From: Deltaproteobacteria bacterium
Lineage (GTDB): Bacteria; Desulfobacterota; Desulfobacteria; Desulfobacterales; SpSt-501
Assembly: GCA_016219005.1 (NCBI GenBank)
Contig: JACRCN010000009.1
Location: forward strand, 1-64,000
Direction: 5' to 3'
Length of the DNA stretch: 64,000 nt
Numbering within the stretch: position 1 is the first letter of the stretch; the number at the start of each line of letters is the position of its first letter. This document shows, in pieces, positions 44,031-51,942 of the stretch. Under the pieces are notes generated by a model. The model saw only the letters and a program-made list of their open reading frames with translations. It had not been told where the DNA came from and searched no databases. The translations under genes and the position numbers were made by a program.

Positions 44031-44948
44031 ATGCATGCCGAACTCACCACCGGGCAAGTCTTCAATGTCATGCGGTTCTCCACCCATGACGGGCCGGGCA
44101 TCCGTACGACCGTGTTCTTGAAAGGCTGTCCCCTCAGTTGCTGGTGGTGTCACAACCCGGAAAACTGGAAGCACGTCCCGAGCGAGGTTTACATCGCCGA
44201 CCGCTGCATCGGCTGCGGCATCTGCATTGAGGCCTGCCCAAATCAGGCCCTTGCCCGCACTCCGCAGGGCATCACGGTCGATTCGGTTCGGTGCGCGCAC
44301 TGCGCCCGGTGTGTGGACGTCTGCCCGTCCGAGGCACGCGAGCGTACCGGCTGGCCCGTGACCGTGCCCGAGCTGGTCAGCACCCTCGAAAGAGACATCC
44401 CGTTCTATGAGCAGTCCGGCGGCGGTGTGACCTTCTCCGGCGGCGAGCCCCTGTGTCAGACCGAGTTCCTCATGGCGATGCTGAAGGCCTGCGGCCAACT
44501 CGAGATCCACCGTGCCGTGGACACCTGCGGTTACGCGGCAAGCGATGTCCTGCTGCAGGTCGCCCGGTTCACCGACCTGTTTCTCTTCGATCTCAAGGCC
44601 CTGGACCCCGTCACGCACCGGGCCAACACCGGCGTGGATAACGCCGGCATCCTGGCCAACCTGAGGCAGCTCTCCGGATCGGGCGCCGACATTATCATCC
44701 GCATCCCGCTCATCCCGGGGGTCAACGACGACGAGCAAAGCCTATCGAAATTCGGCGAGTTTATCGCCGCGCTGCCCCGCAGGCACCCGGTGAACCTGCT
44801 GCCCTATCACGCGGCGGCCGCAGGCAAATACAAGAAACTCGGCATCGGCTTGCGCGGGGCAAACGTCACCCCCCCAGCCGCGGAGCGTGTCGTCGAGATC
44901 GCGCAACACCTGTCAGGCTTCGGGCTGGCCGTCAGTGTGGGAGGTTGA
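44031..44948 (+). CDS. Glycyl radical enzyme activase (radical SAM)
   Basis: 305 residues from ATG 44031; an ATG at 43962 would add 23 non-homologous residues, and neither has a ribosome site. It has VFNVMRFSTHDGPGIRTT, the radical SAM cluster GCPLSCWWC (C33, C37, C40), two ferredoxin-like [4Fe-4S] motifs (CIGCGICIEACP and CAHCARCVDVCP) as in activases of the PFL2/HypD/CutC/HpdB type, and GGGVTFSGGEPLCQ. It would generate the glycyl radical on the enzyme encoded next, using SAM. Its stop is four bases before the next start codon, so the two genes form an operon. Confidence 0.93.
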   Translation: MHAELTTGQVFNVMRFSTHDGPGIRTTVFLKGCPLSCWWCHNPENWKHVPSEVYIADRCIGCGICIEACPNQALARTPQGITVDSVRCAHCARCVDVCPSEARERTGWPVTVPELVSTLERDIPFYEQSGGGVTFSGGEPLCQTEFLMAMLKACGQLEIHRAVDTCGYAASDVLLQVARFTDLFLFDLKALDPVTHRANTGVDNAGILANLRQLSGSGADIIIRIPLIPGVNDDEQSLSKFGEFIAALPRRHPVNLLPYHAAAAGKYKKLGIGLRGANVTPPAAERVVEIAQHLSGFGLAVSVGG

Positions 44949-44952
44949 TACC

Positions 44953-47313
44953 ATGAACGCCAGAATTCAGAAGCTGCGCCATGAGAGCATGCTCGCCAAA
45001 CCCTGCATTTCCATCGAACGGGCGCTCTTGACGACGGCCTTCTACAAGGAAAACGCCGGGAAACATTCCGTCCCAGTGCTGCGGGCTTTGAATTTCAAAT
45101 ACCTGTGCGAATACAAAACGATTGTCATCGGCGCGGATGAGCTGATCGTGGGCGAGCGCGGCCCGCAGCCCAAGGCCGTGCCGACTTTCCCCGAGCTGAC
45201 GTGCCACAGCGCCGAGGATCTGCGGATTTTAAACGCCCGACCCATGACCCGCTACGGCATCGCCGAGGCGGACATCCGGACCTACGCGCAGGAGGTCATC
45301 CCCTACTGGCAGGGCCGCAGCCTGCGCGACCGCATTTTCAGCCATGTCCCCCCGGAGTGGAACCAGGCCTACGAATCCGGTCTGTTCACCGAGTTCATGG
45401 AGCAGCGCGCACCCGGCCACACCGCCCTGGACGGCACGATCTACCGCAAGGGCATGCTGGACTTCAAACGCGAAATCGCCGAACGCCGGTCCACTCTGGA
45501 TTACCTGAACGACTCTCGGGCCGCCGACCGGGCCGAGCAGCTCAAGGCGATGGAGATCGCCTGCGACGCGGCCATCGTCTTCGCCGAGCGCCACGCCGAA
45601 CTCGCCGAGCGCTTGGCTTCCGCCACGACAGACGAACGCCGCCGGACGGAGCTTGCACGCATCGCCGCCGCCTGCCGCCGGGTGCCTGCCCACGCCCCGC
45701 GCGACCTGTGGGAAGCCCTGCAGATGTATTGGTTTGTACATCTCGGTACAATAACCGAGCTCAACGGGTGGGACGCCATGACACCCGGCCACCTGGATCA
45801 GCATCTGCAGTCGTTTTACGAAAAGGGGCTGGCCGACGGCACGCTCACGCGCGACCAGGCCAAAGAGCTCATCGCCTGCTTCTGGATCAAGGTCAACAAC
45901 CACCCGGCACCGCCCAAGGTCGGGGTCACCGCCGAGGAAAGCGGCACGTACAACGACTTCACCAACGTGAACCTGGGCGGGCTCACCCGCAGCGGCGACA
46001 GCGGCGTCAGCGAAGTGAGCTACATCATCCTGGAAGTCGCCGACGAACTGCACCTGCTGCAGCCCCAGGCGAGTGTCCATATCAGCGGCAAGACCCCGGA
46101 CCGCTTCCTCAAGGCCGCCTGCCGAGTGATCCGCAAGGGCTACGGCTATCCTGCCGTGTTCAACTCCGACGAAACCGTGATGGAGATGCTACGCGTCGGC
46201 AAGAGCATCGAGGACGCCCGGGAAGGCGGCTGCAGCGGCTGCGTCGAAACCGGGGCCTTCGGCAAGGAGGCCTACATCCTCACCGGCTACCTGAACGTGC
46301 CCAAGCTGCTGGAGCTGGCGCTCAACAACGGGGTCGACCCGTTGACCGGTAAACAAGCGGGGCCCCAGACCGGGGATGCCGCGGCGTTCACCACCTTCGA
46401 GCAGCTCTACGCGGCCTTTGAGCAGCAACTCGACCGGATCGTGAGCCTGAAGGTGCGGGTCAATAACTACATCGAGCGCATGGTCGCCGCCCATTCTCCG
46501 GCGCCGTTCCTGTCCGTCGTCGTCAGCGACTGCATCGCCAGGGGCCGGGACTACTACGACGGCGGGCCGCGCTACAACACGAACTACATCCAGTGCTGCG
46601 GGATCGGCACGGTCACCGACAGCCTTTCCGCCATCCGCACCCACGTCTTCGAAACCAAGGCGTTCGGCATGGACCGCCTGCTCGCGGCATTGGCCAACGA
46701 TTTTAAGAACGAGGAGGCGCTGCACCACACGCTGAAAAGCAAGACCGCCTGTTTCGGTAATGATGACACCCGGGCCGACGAACTCATGCAGCGCGTCTAC
46801 CGCTCGCTTTTCGCCGCCATCGACGGCCGGCCGAACACGAAGGGGACCGTCTACCACCTGAACATGCTCTCGACCACCTGCCATGTGTACTTCGGCAAAA
46901 TGCTTGGGGCGACCCCCAACGGCCGGCTGGCCGGCACCCCGGAGTCCGACGGCACTTCGCCCTCCCACGGCGCGGACCGCAACGGCCCCACGGCAGTGAT
47001 CCACTCTCTGGGCAAGATGGATCAGGTCAAATCCGGTGGGACGCTTCTCAACATGCGCTTCCTGCCGAGTGTCCTGCGATCGGATCAGGACCTGGAAAAG
47101 CTGGCGCAGCTGATCCGCACTTATTTCCGGATGAACGGCCATCATATCCAGTTCAACGTGATGGACACCGACACCCTGCGCCGGGCCCAGGCGGAACCGG
47201 ACGACTATCGCGACCTGCTCGTGCGCGTGGCCGGCTACAGCGATTATTTCGTGGACCTGGACCAGCACCACCAGGAGGAGATCATCAGCCGCACGCCCCA
47301 GAGCACCTGCTGA
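44953..47313 (+). CDS. Glycyl radical enzyme of the HypD (trans-4-hydroxy-L-proline dehydratase)-like clade
   Basis: 786 residues. Radical site RVAGYSDYF (G761), thiyl Cys and neighbour Glu in GCSGCVETG (C430, E432). The residues I recall as the active site of Clostridioides difficile HypD (F152, H160, D278, S334, D339, F340, C434, E436, Y450, T645, G765) all have identical counterparts here at a constant offset of four (F148, H156, D274, S330, D335, F336, C430, E432, Y446, T641, G761). This points to dehydration of trans-4-hydroxy-L-proline to pyrroline-5-carboxylate, or a close analogue. A proC reductase gene, usual beside HypD, is not in the window; a serine-dehydratase-like gene follows instead. 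Start 44953 has GGGAGG upstream; radical activation by the preceding activase and control by GntR are inferred. Confidence 0.88.
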   Translation: MNARIQKLRHESMLAKPCISIERALLTTAFYKENAGKHSVPVLRALNFKYLCEYKTIVIGADELIVGERGPQPKAVPTFPELTCHSAEDLRILNARPMTRYGIAEADIRTYAQEVIPYWQGRSLRDRIFSHVPPEWNQAYESGLFTEFMEQRAPGHTALDGTIYRKGMLDFKREIAERRSTLDYLNDSRAADRAEQLKAMEIACDAAIVFAERHAELAERLASATTDERRRTELARIAAACRRVPAHAPRDLWEALQMYWFVHLGTITELNGWDAMTPGHLDQHLQSFYEKGLADGTLTRDQAKELIACFWIKVNNHPAPPKVGVTAEESGTYNDFTNVNLGGLTRSGDSGVSEVSYIILEVADELHLLQPQASVHISGKTPDRFLKAACRVIRKGYGYPAVFNSDETVMEMLRVGKSIEDAREGGCSGCVETGAFGKEAYILTGYLNVPKLLELALNNGVDPLTGKQAGPQTGDAAAFTTFEQLYAAFEQQLDRIVSLKVRVNNYIERMVAAHSPAPFLSVVVSDCIARGRDYYDGGPRYNTNYIQCCGIGTVTDSLSAIRTHVFETKAFGMDRLLAALANDFKNEEALHHTLKSKTACFGNDDTRADELMQRVYRSLFAAIDGRPNTKGTVYHLNMLSTTCHVYFGKMLGATPNGRLAGTPESDGTSPSHGADRNGPTAVIHSLGKMDQVKSGGTLLNMRFLPSVLRSDQDLEKLAQLIRTYFRMNGHHIQFNVMDTDTLRRAQAEPDDYRDLLVRVAGYSDYFVDLDQHHQEEIISRTPQSTC

Positions 47314-47452
47314 ACGCCGGCCGGCAGCCCCGTTGACCCGTGCGAAGTGGCATGCTACGACGAAGGTCAGGTGCACCGGCCAACCGAAGGACCTTGTACC
47401 GCTGCGTAAAAGCTCTGTGTCCGATTGTACACAACCGTACAGGATTTTCCCC

Positions 47453-49027
47453 ATGGCGCCCAACACCCCGAGCATCTTCAACGACGTCATCGGCCCGGTG
47501 ATGCGGGGGCCGTCGAGTTCGCACTGCGCGGCCGCGGTCCGCATCGGCCGCCTGGCCCGGGATTTGATGGGCGGCCGGATCGAGCATGTGCGGATGGAGT
47601 TCGACGCCAAGGGATCCCTCGCCTTCACCCACGAAGGTCAAGGCTCCGACATGGGCCTTTTCGGCGGACTGCTGGGGTGGGACGCCCCGGACGAGCGCCT
47701 AGCCGATTCGAGCGCGGCGATCCAGGCCGCCGGCATCCAGGTGGAGCTGCGGATCGCCGATTTCGGCGATGCCCACCCCAACACCTACCGTCTGACGTTG
47801 AATAACGCCCATGAATCGCGCGGCATGATCGCCCTATCCACCGGGGGCGGCATGATCGAGGTGATCGACATCGACGGGTTTCCGCTGTCCCTGAAGGGCG
47901 ATTATTTTGAAACCCTTATCTATGCGAATTCCCAAACCCGGGACATCATCGATCTTCTGAAGCAGCACGCCGCAGCCGACGACATTGCCCTGCGCGGGAG
48001 GGCTGGCAATTCCCTCATCCAGGTGAAAACCCAGGCCCCCATCCCCCAGGGCCTGCTTTCCGAAATCAGCTCCAGGCCGGGCGTAACCGACATCCGGACG
48101 CTCGGCCCGGTGCTGCCGGTTCTCGCATGCAAATCCATGCGTGTGCCGTTCAGCACCTGCGCGGAGATGACGGCTTTCAACGAGGCCGCCCACCTCGACC
48201 TGGGCCGGCTGGCGGCCTGCTACGAAAGCGCCCGCGGCAACATCCGCGAAGGCGAGGTGGTCGCCCGCATGGCCGAAATCGTCCGCATCCTGCGCCGCTC
48301 CATCGCCCGGGGGCTCCAGGGCACACACGTTGCGAATCGCATCCTCGGCCCGCAGTCCGGCGGCTTCCAGGCCGCCAGGCAAGGCGGCCGGCTGCTCGAT
48401 GCCGGCATGCTGAACACCATGATCCTGTACGTCAGCGCCCTGATGGAGGTCAAGAGTGCCATGGGCGTGATCGTGGCCGCACCGACGGCCGGCTCCTGCG
48501 GCGGGCTGCCGGGGGCCGTCTTCGGCGCAGCCGAACACATGGAGCTCTCCGAGGACCACATGGTGCAAGCCATGCTGGCGGCGGGCATGATCGGCGTCTT
48601 CATCTGCGCCCGCTCCACGTTCGCGGCCGAAGTCTGCGGGTGCATGGCGGAGTGCGGCTCCGGTTCGGGTATGGCCGCAGCCGCCCTGGTCACCCTGGCG
48701 GGCGGCAGCGCCCGGCAGGCGGTGGACGCGGCTTCCATGGCGCTTCAGAACACCCTGGGCATGATCTGCGACCCGGTGGCCAACCGCGTGGAGGTGCCGT
48801 GCCTCGGCAAGAACGTGCTGGCCGCAAGCAACGCGCTGGCCTGCGCCAACATGGCGCTCGCCGGCTACGACGCCGTCATCCCCCTCGACGAGACGATCGC
48901 GGCCATGGATCGGATCGGCAAGGGCCTGCCCATGGAGCTGCGTTGCACCAACCTCGGCGGTCTGTCGATCACCGCGGCCGCAAAGGCGCTCGAGAAGAGA
49001 CTGGCGTCAGGAATCTTGCAGGATTGA
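47453..49027 (+). CDS. Single-chain L-serine ammonia-lyase-like iron-sulfur protein
   Basis: 524 residues combining the beta (about 1-200) and alpha (about 230-520) domains of iron-sulfur L-serine dehydratase. Seen: MRGPSSSHCAAAVRIG (the family motif is GPSSSHTAG; here Thr is Cys), STGGGMIEV, then TAGSCGGLPGAVF, EVCGCMAECGSGSGMAAA, ICDPVANRVEVPCLGKN, with Cys that could hold the [4Fe-4S] cluster. L-serine dehydratases make pyruvate and ammonia. The altered SSSH motif, with Cys in place of the usual Thr, leaves open a different amino acid substrate. 139 bases separate it from the glycyl radical gene; a weak TTGACC/TACGAC promoter may lie in that gap. ATG 47453 follows CAGGA. Confidence 0.82.
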   Translation: MAPNTPSIFNDVIGPVMRGPSSSHCAAAVRIGRLARDLMGGRIEHVRMEFDAKGSLAFTHEGQGSDMGLFGGLLGWDAPDERLADSSAAIQAAGIQVELRIADFGDAHPNTYRLTLNNAHESRGMIALSTGGGMIEVIDIDGFPLSLKGDYFETLIYANSQTRDIIDLLKQHAAADDIALRGRAGNSLIQVKTQAPIPQGLLSEISSRPGVTDIRTLGPVLPVLACKSMRVPFSTCAEMTAFNEAAHLDLGRLAACYESARGNIREGEVVARMAEIVRILRRSIARGLQGTHVANRILGPQSGGFQAARQGGRLLDAGMLNTMILYVSALMEVKSAMGVIVAAPTAGSCGGLPGAVFGAAEHMELSEDHMVQAMLAAGMIGVFICARSTFAAEVCGCMAECGSGSGMAAAALVTLAGGSARQAVDAASMALQNTLGMICDPVANRVEVPCLGKNVLAASNALACANMALAGYDAVIPLDETIAAMDRIGKGLPMELRCTNLGGLSITAAAKALEKRLASGILQD

Positions 49028-49143
49028 GCGGCCGCGTCCTCATCCCGCCCGTGCGCGCCGTCTATCGGAGTTGACATTCCCACTGATCTCTGGCTTGCTG
49101 GAGCTTAGTCCATCCCCCATCCTAATCCCGCCTGGAGGCCAGC

Positions 49144-50187
49144 ATGAAAGCAAAAATGCGCGTCATGACGGAACGTCCCCTCAATGCCGAGACCCCTGTC
49201 GAATCCCTCAAATCCTGGATCACCCCCAACACGGTGTTTTTCGACCGCAACCAGGGCGCTGTCCCGCCGCGCCGCATCTCGCTCAAGCGCTGGCAACTGG
49301 CGGTGGAGGGGGATGTCGCCACACCCCTCAGCCTGACCTTCGACCAGATCCGCCGCATGCCCAAGGCGATCGCTGCCGACACGCTGGAGTGCTCGGGCAA
49401 TGGGCGCTCGCTGCTGGCCGAGAAAGCCGCGGGCAACCCGTGGACCATCGGCGGCGTGGGCAACGCGGTCTGGGGCGGCGTGTGGCTGCGGGACGTGCTG
49501 CAATCGGCCGGTCTGAAACCGGCGGCCCGGCATGTTGGCTTCGAGGGGTTCGACACGCCCATGGGCGCATCCGGCGTCAAGTTCGTGCGCAGCATCCCTC
49601 TGGAAAAGGCCCTCGCCTCGACCCTGCTCGCCTACGAGATGAACGGCGAGCCCCTGCCGCTCAAGCACGGCTATCCCCTGCGAGCGCTGGCCCTGGGGTG
49701 GACCGGCGCCAACTGCGTGAAATGGCTCGCCCGCATCATCCTCATGGACCGGCCTTATGAAGGGTTCTTCATGGACAATGTCTACCGCGTATTCCAGAAA
49801 GGCCAGGATTCCAGGGCGGGCGCGGTGGTCATGGGCCTCAAGCTCAAATCCATCATCACCCAGCCGCTGAGCGGGCAATCCCTGCCCGCAGGCCGCGTCG
49901 TCATGCTCGGTGCCGCCTATGGCGGGGAGGCGGACGTGGACCGCGTGGATGTTTCCGTGGACGCCGGAGCGACGTGGAGGCCCGCCGAATTCATCGGCCC
50001 GCACGAGCCTTATGCCTGGCGCCAGTGGCAGTGGGTCTGGGAGGTGAGGACCCCGGGTGCCTACACGTTGATGGCCCGCGCCGTCGACGACAGCGGCCGG
50101 TCACAGCCGATGCAGGCCGAGTGGAACGTGCTTGGCTACAGCAACAACGGCGTCCGGGAGCACGCCGTCACCGTCACCATCACGTGA
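49144..50187 (+). CDS. Sulfite oxidase-fold molybdopterin protein without signal peptide
   Basis: 347 residues with an oxidoreductase molybdopterin-binding domain (about 20-240) and a C-terminal Mo-co oxidoreductase dimerisation domain (about 245-345, VVMLGAAYGGEADVDRVDVS). The molybdenum-ligand Cys is in TLECSGNGRS (C83), and GGVGNAVWGGVWLRDVL and YPLRALALGWTGANCVKWL are family motifs. The RNHxxVP motif of sulfite oxidases is RNQGAVP here. No Tat or Sec signal is present, so it should be cytoplasmic, unlike many bacterial sulfite dehydrogenases. Substrate is unproven: sulfite, a sulfonate-derived compound or methionine sulfoxide are all possible. GGAGG seven bases upstream supports ATG 49144. 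Confidence 0.82.
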   Translation: MKAKMRVMTERPLNAETPVESLKSWITPNTVFFDRNQGAVPPRRISLKRWQLAVEGDVATPLSLTFDQIRRMPKAIAADTLECSGNGRSLLAEKAAGNPWTIGGVGNAVWGGVWLRDVLQSAGLKPAARHVGFEGFDTPMGASGVKFVRSIPLEKALASTLLAYEMNGEPLPLKHGYPLRALALGWTGANCVKWLARIILMDRPYEGFFMDNVYRVFQKGQDSRAGAVVMGLKLKSIITQPLSGQSLPAGRVVMLGAAYGGEADVDRVDVSVDAGATWRPAEFIGPHEPYAWRQWQWVWEVRTPGAYTLMARAVDDSGRSQPMQAEWNVLGYSNNGVREHAVTVTIT

Positions 50188-50249
50188 TATCGAAGGCAAC
50201 CCCGGGATCGCATTTCCGGTTGCGCGAATTTTTAATTTGAGCTTTAACA

Positions 50250-50390
50250 AGGGTGCTGAAAAACAAGCATCAGGCCGCCAGCCAGGGCCGGCGACGTTTT
50301 GGAAAGCGCCGCCTATTCTACCATATGCGAGTATTTACAATAGCCGCCCAACGCCGGTTCCCGGCCTCAGGCGCGGTTTTTCAACACCCT
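50250..50390. repeat. 141-bp element with GTTGAAAAAC-type inverted ends, copy 2
   Basis: AGGGTGCTGAAAAAC (50250-50264) pairs with GTTTTTCAACACCCT (50376-50390) at 14 of 15 positions, and inner GCCGG and GGCGG blocks continue the pairing. The element ends two bases before the Nudix stop codon, at 50392-50394. Read from the right end it contains GTTGAAAAACCGCGCCTGAGG, matching the copies near 10.75 kb and 60.29 kb. Confidence 0.7.
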
Positions 50391-50391
50391 C

Positions 50392-51309
50392 TCAGCTTCG
50401 AGCGCATCGGATGGGACGGAAGAGGCCGTTGCAGTGCCAGACCCTCGAAAAAGGCTCCGCCGCCGGCAGCACGAGACGCTCGACATCCCCGAGCCGGATC
50501 TCGTTTTCGTTCAGACCGTACATGGGATCTCCCGGCAGCAGCAGGACGAACTGTCCGCTTTTCTCCAAAGGAACCAGGCGGGGCATGATCGGCTCGCCCC
50601 AGTTCCGGCCGGACAGCACGGTTTGCAGCCGTTGAAAGTTGGGGGTGCTCAAGAACTCGTGCAGGGTGGCCAGGGTCGGAGGGCTCAGGGGCATCTTGCC
50701 GTTAACGTTTTCCACCAGAGCAGCGCGAGGGCTGATCCAGATGCCGGCGGTGGTTTCCCGCATATCGGGAAGGCATGCCTGCCCCGGCGGCAAGACGGCG
50801 ACGAAAAAACGCGTATCGAAACGCCGCGGCATGCGCTCCGGAGTGATCCAGCGCGCCCAGCGCGACAGCGCCGAAAGGGTGAGCACCCAACCGTCCGACA
50901 CCACCAGCCGGGTGAACCAGCCGTGCGCCGGGCTCTCCTCGATGCGCCGTTCACAGGCCCGCCCGAAATCCCCTTGCGCCGGCGGCCTGGGGCGCGCCAA
51001 CAGCACCCCGGCTTCCTCGAAAGTCTCGCGCACCGCGGCCACCCCATAGCATAGGGCTTCGAAGCCGCCGGCCGCCGACCCCAGGCGCTCACCCAGCGCG
51101 TCGGCCGCCAGATCCGCGTGAGTCAGCCACAGCGCGTCATCCCGGTCCCGGTCATCCACCAGCCCGCCGGGAAAAACGTAACTGCCCGGCATGAAGCCGC
51201 TCGTCTGGCTGCGGCGCAGCAGATACACCTGGAGCTGGCCGGCCTTTTCGCGCACCAGGATCACGGTCGCCGCCGGCACCGGGACCGGGGGGCGATTGTC
51301 GGCGGACAC
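50392..51309 (-). CDS. Nudix hydrolase, NUDT19-like
   Basis: 305 residues. It starts VPAATVILVRE and has the Nudix box split by an insertion: FPGGLVDD followed about 30 residues later by AAVRETFEEAGVLL, which gives the REUxEExGU core. Such insertions are typical of the NUDT7/NUDT19 CoA-diphosphatase branch. The substrate (CoA derivative or nucleotide diphosphate) is inferred only. The C-terminal half (GMPRRFDTRFFVAVLPPGQ, then ISPRAALVENVNGKMPL) agrees with that branch. A palindromic repeat begins just past its stop. It is 11 bases downstream of the ABM gene and on the same strand. Confidence 0.83.
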   Translation of the reverse strand: MSADNRPPVPVPAATVILVREKAGQLQVYLLRRSQTSGFMPGSYVFPGGLVDDRDRDDALWLTHADLAADALGERLGSAAGGFEALCYGVAAVRETFEEAGVLLARPRPPAQGDFGRACERRIEESPAHGWFTRLVVSDGWVLTLSALSRWARWITPERMPRRFDTRFFVAVLPPGQACLPDMRETTAGIWISPRAALVENVNGKMPLSPPTLATLHEFLSTPNFQRLQTVLSGRNWGEPIMPRLVPLEKSGQFVLLLPGDPMYGLNENEIRLGDVERLVLPAAEPFSRVWHCNGLFRPIRCARS

Positions 51310-51320
51310 GACCTGGTGTC

Positions 51321-51629
51321 CTACGCCGGGGTCAGCACGTGAATGCTGACGTTCTTCACCAGCCCCTGGACCTTCTCGCGGTAGCTCAGCATGTGCGGTG
51401 CCTTCAGGTGGACCCGCAGGTCCTCCAGGCTGTCCCAGGCCTCGATGATCGTGACCACGTCCGCTCTCAGTGCGGCCTGGACCGGTATTCCGGATTCGAT
51501 GTCGACAGCCGGCGCATAGGCCCGGCAGCCCTGCTCGGCCTGAACCCTGGGGACGTTGTCCTTGAGAATTCTCAGGAATTTCTCCCGGGTGTCCGCCTGG
51601 AGTTTAATGGTGGCAACCACGTGAATCAT
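51321..51629 (-). CDS. ABM-domain (antibiotic biosynthesis monooxygenase-like) protein
   Basis: 102 residues, a complete ABM/dimeric alpha-beta barrel protein: [59 protein letters not shown]. Relatives include quinol monooxygenases (YgiN) and heme oxygenase-like proteins. No cofactor site can be identified. ATG 51629 has AAGGAG five bases upstream; the open frame upstream to 51737 overlaps the divergent maeB leader. Likely co-transcribed with the Nudix gene. Confidence 0.85.
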   Translation of the reverse strand: MIHVVATIKLQADTREKFLRILKDNVPRVQAEQGCRAYAPAVDIESGIPVQAALRADVVTIIEAWDSLEDLRVHLKAPHMLSYREKVQGLVKNVSIHVLTPA

Positions 51630-51942
51630 GTTTTCTCCTTCCCGGTTAGCCCGCTTGCAGATCGAACGATCCGCCCTGCCCCGGACAGTATCCGGCTTGC
51701 GGCGGAAGGTCAACCCTCGCACCACGGAGCGAAACATCGGCGGCGTCCGTCAGGCTCAGCCCGCGTGGTCTTACACCCGCAGCATCCGAGGCGGCCGGGT
51801 GCTTGGCACGGTGGCCGTCAATGTGGTACATGATCGCAGCCAGCCGGAAGATTCCCCGCTGCAAGAATTGCCGGCGTTCCCCCATTCAGGGGCTGGGGGA
51901 GAAGACCGTTTGCTTTTAACGCCCCCCAAGAGGGTTACGGCC

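Noticed and set aside
44953-47313. Choline trimethylamine-lyase, glycerol dehydratase or pyruvate formate-lyase proper.
   Set aside because: The active-site set matches HypD-like proteins; PFL would need a Cys-Cys pair, and the glycerol dehydratase and choline lyase residue sets differ.
46189-47628. A 479-codon frame antisense to the glycyl radical enzyme.
   Set aside because: The sense strand encodes the conserved radical enzyme; the antisense frame extends across an intergenic gap with no start signal.
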